Shown: positions 9,528 to 17,206 of the stretch, piece after piece
How the letters are laid out: each line of letters begins with the position of its first letter
Position numbering within the stretch: the first letter of the stretch is position 1
Origin: Bacillus sp. FJAT-27225
Lineage (GTDB): Bacteria; Bacillota; Bacilli; Bacillales; Cytobacillaceae
DNA length: 64,000 nucleotides
Direction: 5' to 3'
Assembly (NCBI RefSeq): GCF_001685025.1
Contig: NZ_MAYU01000021.1
Location: 186,001 to 250,000 of the forward strand
Made by a program: the position numbers and the translations under genes
Notes under the pieces: model-generated
Database searches by the model: none
What the model was told of the DNA's origin: nothing
Seen by the model: the letters and a program-made list of their open reading frames with translations, nothing else

Positions 9528-10079
9528 TTAGGAATAGGAAAAAATAGAGATTGCTATTATACCGTACACTTCACTCTTCATCTTTTCAAGACTTCCAATG
9601 GAATCTGGCAAAATTACATCCTTGCCGTGTTCACAAACAGCGATTCCATCCCTCTTCAGCCTGCCATCAGCATCAATTTGTTCAAGCAGCTTAACGAGCT
9701 GCTGTTTTTTATAAGGAGGGTCAAGGAAAATAAAATCGAAAGTGAGGTCGCGTTTTTTTAAAGCTTTTAAAGCACGTTCAGCATCAGTCCGGTAGACCTC
9801 CGTCCGTTCCTCAAAATCACAGGTCTTTATGTTGTCCTTAATGGTATGGATTGCCTTCGGTTCCCTGTCGATAAAAATCACTTGATCAAGCCCGCGGCTA
9901 AGAGCCTCAATTCCAAGCCCCCCGCTGCCGGCGAACAGATCAAGTCCTTTTCCCCCTTGAAAATAAGGGCCTATCATATTGAAAACAGCTTCCTTTACCT
10001 TGTCAGTTGTCGGCCTGGTCGATTGGCCAGGCACGGCTTTTAGCTGCCTTCCTTTACATGTCCCTGAAACAACTCTCAT
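9528..10079 (-). CDS. rsmD: 16S rRNA (guanine966-N2)-methyltransferase RsmD (YlbH)
   Basis: 183-residue SAM-dependent methyltransferase. The SAM loop is DLFAGSGGLG (residues 47-56) and the catalytic [D/N]PPY box is DPPY at 120-123. ATG 10079 gives the usual MRVxSG N-terminus; a GTG three codons upstream (10088) is an alternative. It is probably the promoter-proximal partner of coaD, unless the 56-codon ORF just upstream is real. Confidence 0.95.
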   Translation of the reverse strand: MRVVSGTCKGRQLKAVPGQSTRPTTDKVKEAVFNMIGPYFQGGKGLDLFAGSGGLGIEALSRGLDQVIFIDREPKAIHTIKDNIKTCDFEERTEVYRTDAERALKALKKRDLTFDFIFLDPPYKKQQLVKLLEQIDADGRLKRDGIAVCEHGKDVILPDSIGSLEKMKSEVYGIIAISIFSYS

Positions 10080-10109
10080 GTCAATCACCGCTACTCAATG
10101 TTTTTACTT

Positions 10110-10280
10110 TCATAATCCTACCATACTGGACGAACCTCGCCAAATATCAATATCCGTTTTATCTTTTTTAAATTTTCGTGGAAAAATGTGTATAAGCAAT
10201 CTTTCGCTGGAAATAATGACATTAACAACATCATTCGAGGATGTTGTTGCCAACCGCGGAGAAGACTTACGTTTCCCCAT
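10110..10280 (-). CDS. Possible 56-residue small protein upstream of rsmD
   Basis: Not a family I recognise. The frame opens at ATG 10280 with a strong GGAGG 8 nt upstream and ends 30 nt before rsmD, on the same strand. The product is basic at both ends (MGKRKSSPRL..., HIFPRKFKKDK) with a hydrophobic middle (VVNVIISSERLLIHIF), and no cysteines. The Shine-Dalgarno and operon-like placement are the support; there is no homology or codon-bias test behind it. A perfect 9-bp hairpin at 10224-10248 lies inside the frame, so the region may instead be a regulatory leader of rsmD-coaD. Confidence 0.4.
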   Translation of the reverse strand: MGKRKSSPRLATTSSNDVVNVIISSERLLIHIFPRKFKKDKTDIDIWRGSSSMVGL

Positions 10281-10340
10281 AAGTTCTTCCTCCGGTTTCT
10301 CCTCTCCCTTTGCCTTCTGTCCCTTTGGGATATAGAAGGA

Positions 10341-10375
10341 CCCTGCAGGTTTCCTGCAGGGTTTTTTCTTTTTTG
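10341..10375 (+). terminator. Strong plus-strand terminator with no annotated upstream gene
   Basis: Perfect CCCTGCAGG TTT CCTGCAGGG stem followed by TTTTTTCTTTTTT on the plus strand. The nearest plus-strand gene, ylbJ, already has its own terminator 1.4 kb earlier. Confidence 0.75.
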
Positions 10376-10394
10376 AAAGGAACTTCTATGCTAA

Positions 10395-10680
10395 TGTTGA
10401 TCTATATAAGAGGAACTATTAAGTTTAACCTCTTTATTTCGCTACACAAAGGGAAGCTTCTGAGACATAACATCGCAGAGACAGGCGCCTTTTGCCTGTC
10501 GCGAGGCGTTCTTTGCCTGTCACGAAGCGCTTCAATTAAATTTAGATTCTTTAGTTCCTCTTATATAGAGAGATATGTTTCTGAATTTCGACTCTACAAA
10601 GGAAAGCCTCATCTCAGGGGCAAACGGAATTTTTTCTTGTCATGAACCGTTTCAATCCAATTGGACATTAATTCACCAAC
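10395..10680. repeat. Inverted-repeat block, copy 1 of the CGTGACAGGC family
   Basis: Gene-free stretch. Outer inverted arms are CTATATAAGAGGAACTA (near 10400) and TAGTTCCTCTTATATAG (near 10550). Between them lie two copies of a GACAGGC/GCCTGTC palindrome. Read on the minus strand, CGTGACAGGCAAAGAACGCCT..TGCGATG..AGAAGC..CCCTTTGTG matches the block at 52213-52285, so this is a dispersed repeat with an internal duplication. Nothing coding is evident. Confidence 0.6.
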
Positions 10681-10714
10681 ATTTATATAGATTATATCAA
10701 AAGGAGAGTTTTCT

Positions 10715-11107
10715 GTGATTCAGCGTTTTGTAGAACTTGGCAGCGGCTATGGAGACTTATATGAACTGATCGAACTCGCAAAAGCGAATTCCAGTCGCCT
10801 TCGTCATATTATTGCGTTTCATACAGCAATAGAAGGTAAACAGGTTGTATCCCTGGCCATCATTTTGGATCCAGCGGGAGAAGGAAAATTCCAGCCGATA
10901 TACATTTGCAGGGAAGGAATCCCCAATCCAAAGGTGATTCCAAACAAAAGATATACTTTATTCGAGGAAACAGCGGCTAACCTGTCCAAGACTATTTGTG
11001 AGCTCACAGTGAAACCATCTACACTGTTTGCGGATAAGGAATTATATTACCAATATCTGATTGGAATCCTGCGTCTTAACCACTTTATTCCTCCACTTCA
11101 CTGGTAG
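10715..11107 (+). CDS. Conserved hypothetical protein (DUF7147-like)
   Basis: 130-residue soluble protein with GTG start behind AAAAGGAG. Sequences like this in Bacillaceae are sometimes labelled methylthioribose kinase, but I see no kinase motif, so I do not adopt that name. The N-terminal half (IQRFVELGSGYGDLYELIELA) looks helical; the middle is a beta-rich PIYICREGIPNPKVIPNKRY stretch; the C-terminus is aromatic (LNHFIPPLHW). It converges on ylbG. Confidence 0.75.
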   Translation: MIQRFVELGSGYGDLYELIELAKANSSRLRHIIAFHTAIEGKQVVSLAIILDPAGEGKFQPIYICREGIPNPKVIPNKRYTLFEETAANLSKTICELTVKPSTLFADKELYYQYLIGILRLNHFIPPLHW

Positions 11108-11162
11108 GAATGAATGCGATTTTTTCTAGAAGAGGCTGAACGGCTCCATCATTTCTAAGCAT

Positions 11163-11191
11163 CAAAAAAGTGAGGGAATCACCCTCACTTA
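11163..11191 (-). terminator. ylbG terminator
   Basis: AGTGAGGG TGATT CCCTCACT followed by TTTTTT on the minus strand; it overlaps the ylbG stop codon. Confidence 0.8.
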
Positions 11192-11464
11192 AATACCCAT
11201 CTTATAATCATACTCTTTTGCTTTATCAGGAGCTGAATTCTCGTATTCCATCTTTACAAATGGCTTGTAGGATGGCTCAACCTTCTTAACAAAAGAATAC
11301 GATTTTAATTTTGCCATTACATTCTCCATCTCACTCTGATTGCAGTAAATAACTGCATATTTCAGTTTTTTAGATACATAATGGACGTTGCCGAACCGCC
11401 TTAGCATTTTGGCTTGCTTTAGCGTATATAGCCAAACCACCAATCCTTGCCTTTGTCCAAACAT
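11189..11464 (-). CDS. ylbG: YlbG, DUF2129 family protein
   Basis: 91-residue protein of the UPF0298/DUF2129 family, function unknown. Typical features are [34 protein letters not shown] and the C-terminal [21 protein letters not shown] 11464 has GAAGGGG upstream. In B. subtilis it lies directly beside ylbF; here a 110-residue plus-strand gene intervenes. Confidence 0.92.
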   Translation of the reverse strand: MFGQRQGLVVWLYTLKQAKMLRRFGNVHYVSKKLKYAVIYCNQSEMENVMAKLKSYSFVKKVEPSYKPFVKMEYENSAPDKAKEYDYKMGI

Positions 11465-11626
11465 AGTCTTTCCCCTTCATACTCAATGTTTTTTATAAGT
11501 CTAGCATAAGAAAGCAGCTTAAATCAATCCCGCCAGGCTGCAAGAGGCTAGCTAGTTATGAATAGAATAGAAACAAGAAAGGCGCTCTAACAATACTTTT
11601 CTATTAAAAATAAAGGATGATGACGA

Positions 11627-11959
11627 ATGGAAATGGAACATGTCTGGTCCACATTCCTGAAAGAAATCAGCCTAATCCCACCGGTCAGTTCTGTTGAGCT
11701 GAAAAAGATGGCCGGAATTCCTTTCCTCTATATCACTGTCGACTCCCCCGTTAATCCAGAACTAGTAGAAAAGAGTATACGGCGCTGTTCAGCCTTGGCG
11801 ATGAAAGGGAAGAAACTGAGCAGTGAAACCATTTATGTAAGATCCGAACCTAACAGCTTTGTATTTCGACATAGGTTTTATGTCCCGCAAAGAAAGATGT
11901 TTTGCTGTGGAAATTTATGTGTGGATTGCGTGCGTTTCAATCCAAACGGATGGTTTTAA
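11627..11959 (+). CDS. Small protein with a C-terminal cysteine cluster, function unknown
   Basis: 110-residue protein, ATG behind AAAGGATG. The body alternates strands and helices and ends in FCCGNLCVDCVRFNPNGWF (residues 92-110): four cysteines in C-C-x3-C-x2-C spacing, which could bind zinc or an iron-sulfur cluster. I do not recognise the family. It sits between ylbG and ricF, on the opposite strand from both. Confidence 0.7.
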   Translation: MEMEHVWSTFLKEISLIPPVSSVELKKMAGIPFLYITVDSPVNPELVEKSIRRCSALAMKGKKLSSETIYVRSEPNSFVFRHRFYVPQRKMFCCGNLCVDCVRFNPNGWF

Positions 11960-11965
11960 GCTAAT

Positions 11966-12007
11966 AGGGACAGTTCCCCTTTGCACACTGCAAAGGAGAA
12001 CCGTCCC
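11966..12007. repeat. GGGACAG hairpin
   Basis: Near-perfect 20-nt arms, AGGGACaGTTCcCCTTTGCA and its complement, around a CAC loop. It lies between the cysteine-cluster gene and ricF. There is no T-run, so it is probably a small dispersed palindrome that may still attenuate convergent transcription. Confidence 0.6.
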
Positions 12008-12013
12008 TACTGG

Positions 12014-12460
12014 TTAAGCTGAGCATCCGCAGCTTCCACCGGAGCCGCAGCCTCCGCCACAGCTTGATCCGGTATCAAAGAATGGGTTACCAGTTGGCAC
12101 CTTGACGTGGATGGATACAGAGTGGCCAATCAGCATGCTGATTTGATCCAGCAAAGCCTGAAAATCATTTTCAGCCCTTTTGAATTCTGCGACGTGATCG
12201 TCCAAGTCCATATCACGCTTCGCTTCACGGATTTCTTTCATAATGCTTTTATAATCCGGATGATATTTCCCAAAACGCTGAACATCCTCGTAATGGTCCT
12301 TCAGTTTGACAAAACGAGAGATTTTTCTTTGCGTTTCTGGGCTTGTACGTACTTTATATAGGCAATCCCGATAATATTCAGCAACATCTGACTGTAACAC
12401 CATGCTGCCCAACTCATCAGCAAAATCAAGCAATTCTATTCTTTCACTAGTAGCAAGCAA
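12014..12460 (-). CDS. ricF: RicF/YlbF, RicAFT complex subunit
   Basis: 148-residue YlbF/YmcA (com_ylbF) family protein. With RicA (YmcA) and RicT (YaaT) it forms an Fe-S-bearing complex that promotes RNase Y-dependent mRNA maturation, competence, biofilm formation and sporulation. It has an all-helical body (residues 5-115) and a Gly/Cys tail CGGGCGSGGSCGCSA (cysteines near 134-147) that supplies cluster ligands. TTG start 12460 lies 9 nt after GGAGG and reads MLATSERIELLDFADELG. Confidence 0.93.
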   Translation of the reverse strand: MLATSERIELLDFADELGSMVLQSDVAEYYRDCLYKVRTSPETQRKISRFVKLKDHYEDVQRFGKYHPDYKSIMKEIREAKRDMDLDDHVAEFKRAENDFQALLDQISMLIGHSVSIHVKVPTGNPFFDTGSSCGGGCGSGGSCGCSA

Positions 12461-12637
12461 ATCTGCCCACCTCCATTGCTTATTCTACCATGAAGGTAGG
12501 GTAAAGGTGAAATTTTCTTTTTTATTCCCTTAATTTACCTTTTCGTCACGACAAACTAATACATTTATGAATACAATCCAATAGATTATAATAAATCCGA
12601 ACACAATGCCTTTATTAAAACATCAATGGTGGCATAT

Positions 12638-13619
12638 ATGAAAATAGCATTATTTTCACCTTATTATAATCAGCCAAGAGGCAATTCTACCACGGTAAAA
12701 CGGCTTATTTATCATTTTGAAAAAATGGGCATTCTTCTTTCTGTTATTCCCTATCTGGAAAACAGCAGTATCGATGGTACAGATGCAGACATCTTCCATA
12801 TTCTTCATGCCACCCGATTTGTAAGGTGGGCAAAAGACCGGCAGTTCATCTTAAACCACCCTTATATAGTTACAATGGGTGGTACGGACATAAATGTTGA
12901 TTTACAAACAGACTTGAGTTCTGAAATTTTCTCATTTTTGAATGAAGCAGTTTTTATTACAGTATTTACAGAAGACGCAAAAGATAAAATCAAACAGCTG
13001 TATTCTCCATGGATGAAAAAGACGTTCGTAATCCCCCAGGGCGTTTGGTTGCCATGGGCAATTTCTTCACCAAAAAATAGATTAAAACCTTCTATCCTTT
13101 TACCGGCAGGGCTGCGGCCTGTCAAGGATGTCCTGCACATCCTTCCGGGACTTGATGAGATCATTGATCATTATCCGGAAATGACATTTACCATTCTTGG
13201 CGCCAATTTAGATAGGTCGGTTCATCGGGATGTGCTAAAACAGGCTGAGCATGTACTGGCTAAGATACGTTGGTGCAGTCCCCCACGAATTAATGATAGA
13301 AAAATACGAAAGCGCAGACATTATCGTCAATTCTTCTCTTTCAGAAGGCCAGCCACTTGCACTAATGGAAGCGATGGGGTTGGGCTTGCCAGTCATAGGA
13401 AGAAAAAACAATGCCAACCTGCAACTGATATCACACGAAAAAACAGGCTGGCTTTACGAAACGATTCCGGACTTCATTGAGGCAGTCCATTCAATCGTCA
13501 GCAATACGACTTTAAGGGAAAACATAGTCAAACAGGCAAAAGAATCGATGTTTGAAAAGTTCTTACCTGAAAAAGAGGCAATGGCTTACCTTTCTTTGTA
13601 CCATCAGATTGGGCGTTAG
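12638..13619 (+). pseudogene. Frameshifted glycosyltransferase family 4-like gene
   Basis: Two overlapping frames together encode one GT4-type protein of about 325 residues. Frame one (from ATG 12638) gives MKIALFSPYYNQPRGNSTT and, further on, LLPAGLRPVKDVLHILPG. Frame two gives WLRYVGAVPHELMIEKYESADIIVNSSLSEGQPLALMEAM, the sugar-nucleotide-binding half. A stop in frame two at 13236 puts the shift between 13239 and about 13300, most simply at 13254-13257, by a net +1 insertion or 2-base loss. It lies between ricF and ylbE, which are adjacent in B. subtilis, so it looks like a lineage-specific insert. A sequencing error is possible. Confidence 0.8.
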
Positions 13620-13635
13620 CTCGTCCGTATAGCAG

Positions 13636-13672
13636 AAAAGGTTATGGGACCAGAAAACCCCATAACTTTTTA
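13636..13672. terminator. Terminator between glycosyltransferase and ylbE
   Basis: AAAAGGTTATGGG / CCCATAACTTTTTA stem with A- and T-runs on opposite sides, placed between convergent genes; likely bidirectional. Confidence 0.8.
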
Positions 13673-13682
13673 CCCCAATTCT

Positions 13683-13925
13683 TTACCCGCTGGGGCTTTT
13701 CATCGATTGGAACATATGGAACATCATGGAAGCCATCTGCACGCCATTAGCAAACTTGGCTACCCGGTGCGGGATTGTTTTTTCAAAATGATGGAGGGAA
13801 GCTATTTCGAACTCATCAAGGATCGCTGGATTCCGTGTCAGCTTCCGATACCATACAGGCTGTTCCCTAATAAACTGCCTCAAATCTTTTCTTGAATTAA
13901 TATAATCCGTTACTTCTCTTCTCAT
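13683..13925 (-). CDS. ylbE: YlbE-like protein
   Basis: 80-residue YlbE family protein, function unknown. The family core QFIREQPVWYRKLTRNP (about residues 16-32) is present. ATG 13925 is preferred because GGAGG lies just upstream and overlaps what would be a longer TTG-started form. It begins 12 nt after ylbD, implying one transcript. The C-terminus is Met/Phe-rich (MASMMFHMFQSM). Confidence 0.88.
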   Translation of the reverse strand: MRREVTDYINSRKDLRQFIREQPVWYRKLTRNPAILDEFEIASLHHFEKTIPHRVAKFANGVQMASMMFHMFQSMKSPSG

Positions 13926-13937
13926 GGCGTCCTCCAA

Positions 13938-14339
13938 TCAATCCTTCCGGAACGGGAATGGATGCTGCACAACTGGCTCGGGGGGCGGTGCCTGTTGGGC
14001 TGGCTGTTGTTGAAATTGACTAATAAGCCCCTGAATGGCACCCAATGCCTGGCTCAAATTATTCAAATGGGATTGGATTTGCCCAGGCTCAACCTTTTTT
14101 GCAAGCTCTGCTACCTGGCCAAGCCAATCCTTTTTTGAAGGATCTTCTTCACTCGTTTCCTTCTTTATCTCCCCGGTTTCGTTCCAGCGCGGATCCTCTT
14201 CGCCAAGCAAATACCATTCCTCATATAATTGCTGCCAAGTCGTCGTTCCGTTGCGGACTTCCCTTACAAGATGGGGATTTTCTGCCACAAACTCTTTAAA
14301 CTTGATAACAGATGGATGAAGTTTCTTTACATGAGCCAT
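13938..14339 (-). CDS. ylbD: YlbD spore coat family protein
   Basis: 133-residue YlbD coat protein. The N-terminal half (HPSVIKFKEFVAENPHLV, WQQLYEEWYLLGEEDPRW) is the conserved part. A Lys/Glu/Ser linker and a Gln/Pro-rich tail (QFQQQPAQQAPPPEP) suit a structural coat component. ATG 14339 sits 8 nt after GGAGGGG; the open frame extends seven codons upstream through that site. First gene of the ylbD-ylbE pair; sigma-E/K control is expected but no clean promoter is visible. Confidence 0.88.
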   Translation of the reverse strand: MAHVKKLHPSVIKFKEFVAENPHLVREVRNGTTTWQQLYEEWYLLGEEDPRWNETGEIKKETSEEDPSKKDWLGQVAELAKKVEPGQIQSHLNNLSQALGAIQGLISQFQQQPAQQAPPPEPVVQHPFPFRKD

Positions 14340-14484
14340 CCGTTTATCCCCTCCTCCCACTATACCTATAATACCGTATGCCTATATCAGGGATTTGTGA
14401 AAGGTAGTTGCGTTGCCGTTTTTATTTCTGTAAAAAACATTTTGATAATGTTAGTATTTGTAATAGAAAAGGAGCGAACAAACA

Positions 14485-14985
14485 GTGGCGCATGAATTGG
14501 AAGTAATGTTAAAAAAATATCTCGAAAATGGAACCGAACAAGATATTGATGTCTTGAAATATGTAATGAGCGGGCTTAAAGATAAAGTTGACGGGAAAAT
14601 AAGTACATACATAGGCGGTCTCCTGCATTATGAAAAGATATCGAATCAAAACGTCTGGGAAGTAACGATTCCAATCAATCCTGTCCTATATAATTCACTG
14701 GGAATTGTCCATGGCGGCATTACAGCTACATTGCTTGATTCCGGAATGGGGACTCTCGCAAATGCCCTTGTTCCAAAAGGATTTGGGGCTGTCACATCCC
14801 AGCTGAACGTCCATTATCTGGCACCAGCAATGGGTGACTTCCTTCGCTGCCGTGCTGAAGCCATCCATATTGGCAAAAATACGCTTGTTGTCAGTGGTGA
14901 GGTATTCCGGAGCGATGGAAAAAAAGTTGCGCATTCCACAGGAACTTTCTTTATTGTTGAAAATAACCCAGGCAGCGGAGAGTGA
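14485..14985 (+). CDS. PaaI-family (hotdog) acyl-CoA thioesterase
   Basis: 166-residue single hotdog domain. NSLGIVHGGITATLLDSGMGTLA (about residues 71-93) carries the HGG turn and Asp typical of PaaI-type thioesterases; TSQLNVHYLAPAMGDFLRCRAE is the following strand pair. The N-terminal 50 residues form a helical extension. GTG start behind AAAAGGAGCG. The stop is 4 nt before the next gene's TTG, so the two are probably coupled. Substrate unknown. Confidence 0.88.
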   Translation: MAHELEVMLKKYLENGTEQDIDVLKYVMSGLKDKVDGKISTYIGGLLHYEKISNQNVWEVTIPINPVLYNSLGIVHGGITATLLDSGMGTLANALVPKGFGAVTSQLNVHYLAPAMGDFLRCRAEAIHIGKNTLVVSGEVFRSDGKKVAHSTGTFFIVENNPGSGE

Positions 14986-14991
14986 TTTCTT

Positions 14992-15348
14992 TTGGTCACT
15001 GCAATTCTGATCCCCATTATCATCCTCTATTTCTTATGGATTTCCATAAAGGAAACGAAGGAACATGAAATCAAATGGCGGGAAGCAGGCATAGCAAAGG
15101 AAGAAGCCGTTATTATCGGAACCATTGTTTCTGTTTCACAGGAAAAACAGCGGTTCTATTATCACCGTTATTTGCTGGTCCAGGAGTTAATGGTCAAGAC
15201 TCCGGCTGGCCTCGTGAAAGTGAGAATTAACACTCCGCTTACAAAAAATACAACATTCATCAAATACGAATCAGGCCAACCGGTTAAGGTATATGGGTCC
15301 TGGCAAGATACGTGGTTCCACGCCAACAGGGTTGAAACAAGCAGCTAA
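14992..15348 (+). CDS. Small single-pass membrane protein, function unknown
   Basis: 118 residues with one N-terminal transmembrane helix (residues 3-17, TAILIPIIILYFLWI), then a cytoplasmic or extracytoplasmic beta-rich domain (EAVIIGTIVSVSQEKQRFYYHRYLLVQELMV) reminiscent of a small OB/SH3-like barrel. The TTG start lies just past the thioesterase stop and uses the GCGGAGAG at that gene's end, indicating translational coupling. I do not recognise the family. Confidence 0.7.
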   Translation: MVTAILIPIIILYFLWISIKETKEHEIKWREAGIAKEEAVIIGTIVSVSQEKQRFYYHRYLLVQELMVKTPAGLVKVRINTPLTKNTTFIKYESGQPVKVYGSWQDTWFHANRVETSS

Positions 15349-15353
15349 TAGAA

Positions 15354-15380
15354 AGAGGATGGCCAATGCCATCCTCTCTT
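15354..15380. terminator. Terminator between the membrane protein gene and ylbC
   Basis: AGAGGATGGC CAAT GCCATCCTCT, perfect stem between convergent genes; only short pyrimidine tails. Confidence 0.7.
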
Positions 15381-16414
15381 CATTCGACCCATGTCTGAAT
15401 GAAGTTTTGGGTATAGTATTTTTTGTATACCCCCACACCAAGATGGGTAAAATCTTCGTCAAGCAGTGCTTCCCTATGTCCCTTTGAGTTGAGCCAGCCT
15501 TCAACTGCTGAAGGTCCATCTGTATAATTTGCAGCTATATTTTCTCCAGCGGTCTGGTAGACAACCAAAGCCCTCTTTAACCTATCCGTAAGCTTACCGT
15601 ATTTTTCAGATTCATGAGAAAATGTATTTGTTTCATACATATCAAGACTGTGGCTGTAAGCTACCTGTGCTGTTCGCTCATCCCATTGGAGCGGTTCAAG
15701 TTCGTGCCGCTGCCTGATCACATTTGTCAGGTCAAATATTTGCTGTTCACTTCCTGCCTCAACCTTCTGCCAATCCATATCAGTAAGTGGTTTCGCTTCT
15801 AGCAGCTTCCCTCGATACGCAATTTCATAAGGCCTATGTTTAATCAGTGTCTCAGCATTTAGAAACCGGACACTGGAAAGACTGCTTGTAAATTTATCAA
15901 TGTAAAGCTGGGCATAAATATCACCAAACTGAATAAGCGGACGGGTGTTGACATCGGTATCAGTTAATTCAAGCCGATAGGAGTTCCCTTCATAATCGAT
16001 GACAATATCCGTCTGAATAGCAAAAGCAGCAAAAATCTCTTCAAGAGGCTGGCCTATTGCAAAAGGATTTATATCGGTTTCCGGGCCAATGGCATAAATA
16101 GTCACAACTTTATCATTTTGTATACCGACCTGTACATACTTATCCAATTCTTCATTATAGACATGCCAGTCATAATCATAGCTTGATTTATCAATTCGGT
16201 TCGGTTTTCCTAAAATCTTTTCCACTTCTTTTAATGGCTTTCCAATCAAGGTTGACAAACCCTCTTGCGGGCGTGGCGGTATTTCGTAGCCTGTCCGTTT
16301 TTCCAGCTTCGATTGGCCAGCCGGTTCCGGAACTGGCTCCTCTCTAATGAGGGTGTCCTTTTCCGGGGTCTCATCATGGTTTACATAAAAGCCAACAGCC
16401 AAAAAAATGGCCAC
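15380..16414 (-). CDS. ylbC: CAP-domain (SCP/PR1-like) extracellular protein YlbC
   Basis: About 344 residues: an N-terminal hydrophobic anchor or signal, a CAP-associated domain (about 60-200, GKPLKEVEKILGKPNRID) and a C-terminal CAP domain (about 225-344). The latter has LTNVIRQRHELEPLQWDERTAQVAYSHS split by the usual HSLDM and SHES motifs, then GENIAANY and W-NSKGHREALLD. The start is uncertain. GTG 16414 truncates the hydrophobic segment. Reading on upstream in frame (from about 16444, CTG, beside GGGGGGAGG) restores KSLGRILFFVAIFLAVGFY. Monocistronic. Confidence 0.85.
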   Translation of the reverse strand: MAIFLAVGFYVNHDETPEKDTLIREEPVPEPAGQSKLEKRTGYEIPPRPQEGLSTLIGKPLKEVEKILGKPNRIDKSSYDYDWHVYNEELDKYVQVGIQNDKVVTIYAIGPETDINPFAIGQPLEEIFAAFAIQTDIVIDYEGNSYRLELTDTDVNTRPLIQFGDIYAQLYIDKFTSSLSSVRFLNAETLIKHRPYEIAYRGKLLEAKPLTDMDWQKVEAGSEQQIFDLTNVIRQRHELEPLQWDERTAQVAYSHSLDMYETNTFSHESEKYGKLTDRLKRALVVYQTAGENIAANYTDGPSAVEGWLNSKGHREALLDEDFTHLGVGVYKKYYTQNFIQTWVE

Positions 16415-16555
16415 AAAAAAAAGAATTCTCCCTAAAGACTTCAGACCCCTCCCCCCTCTCTTTCTATATCATCTATATGTTTTTTCCTCTTTAATTATAT
16501 CATTTGACACTTTTCAAAAAATAGAGCACTTAGCAATTATAACAAAAAATTAAAA

Positions 16556-16574
16556 GGCGCCGTTAAGACGCCGC
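16556..16574 (-). terminator. Probable ylbB terminator
   Basis: Short GGCGTC TTAA CGGCGCC-type hairpin immediately after the ylbB stop, followed on the minus strand by TTTTAATTTTTT. The stem has one imperfect pair. Confidence 0.55.
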
Positions 16575-16576
16575 CA

Positions 16577-17011
16577 TTAATGTTGTACCCCGTTATAATT
16601 TGATTCGGAAATATCAGAGAGAGCCCGCTTTGCCTGATTGTCTGTCATGTCCCTGACGGCAAAATCACCAAGAGATACAATTCCTACGAGCTTTCCATTT
16701 TCTACGACCGGAAGTCTCCTGACCTGATTGTCAGCCATCATCCTTGAGGCCTCCTCAGTTGTTGTATCAGGAGAAACAGTCACAAGCTCCTTGCTCATTA
16801 TATCTTCTACCTTTGTTGAACCAGGGTGCTTTTCAGCTGTTCCTCTAATGACTATATCCCGGTCGGTAATCATCCCTACCAGCCTTCCCTGGTCAACAAT
16901 AGGGATTGCTCCCACATTCAATTCCTTCATCTTAAGTGCCACTTCGTACATATTATCGAGAAGAGAACAGGTTTCAACATTGCTGGTCATAATATCACGG
17001 ACTGTTTCCAA
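16577..17011 (-). CDS. ylbB: Tandem CBS-domain protein YlbB
   Basis: 144 residues, two CBS domains in a Bateman module (residues 1-58 and 66-125) and little else. Each has the GAIPIVD/RRLPVVE plus LVGMITDRDI / LVGIVSLGDF signature. It probably senses an adenine nucleotide and acts on an unknown partner. TTG start 17011 follows GGGAGG. The C-terminal tail is DMTDNQAKRALSDISESNYN. Confidence 0.88.
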   Translation of the reverse strand: METVRDIMTSNVETCSLLDNMYEVALKMKELNVGAIPIVDQGRLVGMITDRDIVIRGTAEKHPGSTKVEDIMSKELVTVSPDTTTEEASRMMADNQVRRLPVVENGKLVGIVSLGDFAVRDMTDNQAKRALSDISESNYNGVQH

Positions 17012-17206
17012 TTTTTTTTCCTCCCGTCGAAATTCACCGTGTTTTTTCAGGAATCATAAGTCTATTTTTTGCAATACCCCCAGTTTTATTCCCGCTAATG
17101 CGCAAATCCACATCAATTCATTGCATAATAAAACTTTTTAAACTATTATAAAAATGAATTGAATGTCAGAATGCAATGGCAAATGTTCCAAAGGGGGATA
17201 TCAACA

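Noticed and set aside
10310-10645. 111-residue plus-strand ORF
   Set aside because: It crosses a strong terminator and a palindromic repeat, and has no ribosome binding site; chance opening.
13239-13300. Programmed ribosomal frameshift in the glycosyltransferase
   Set aside because: No slippery heptamer or downstream pseudoknot at the switch point, and the family is not known to use frameshifting.
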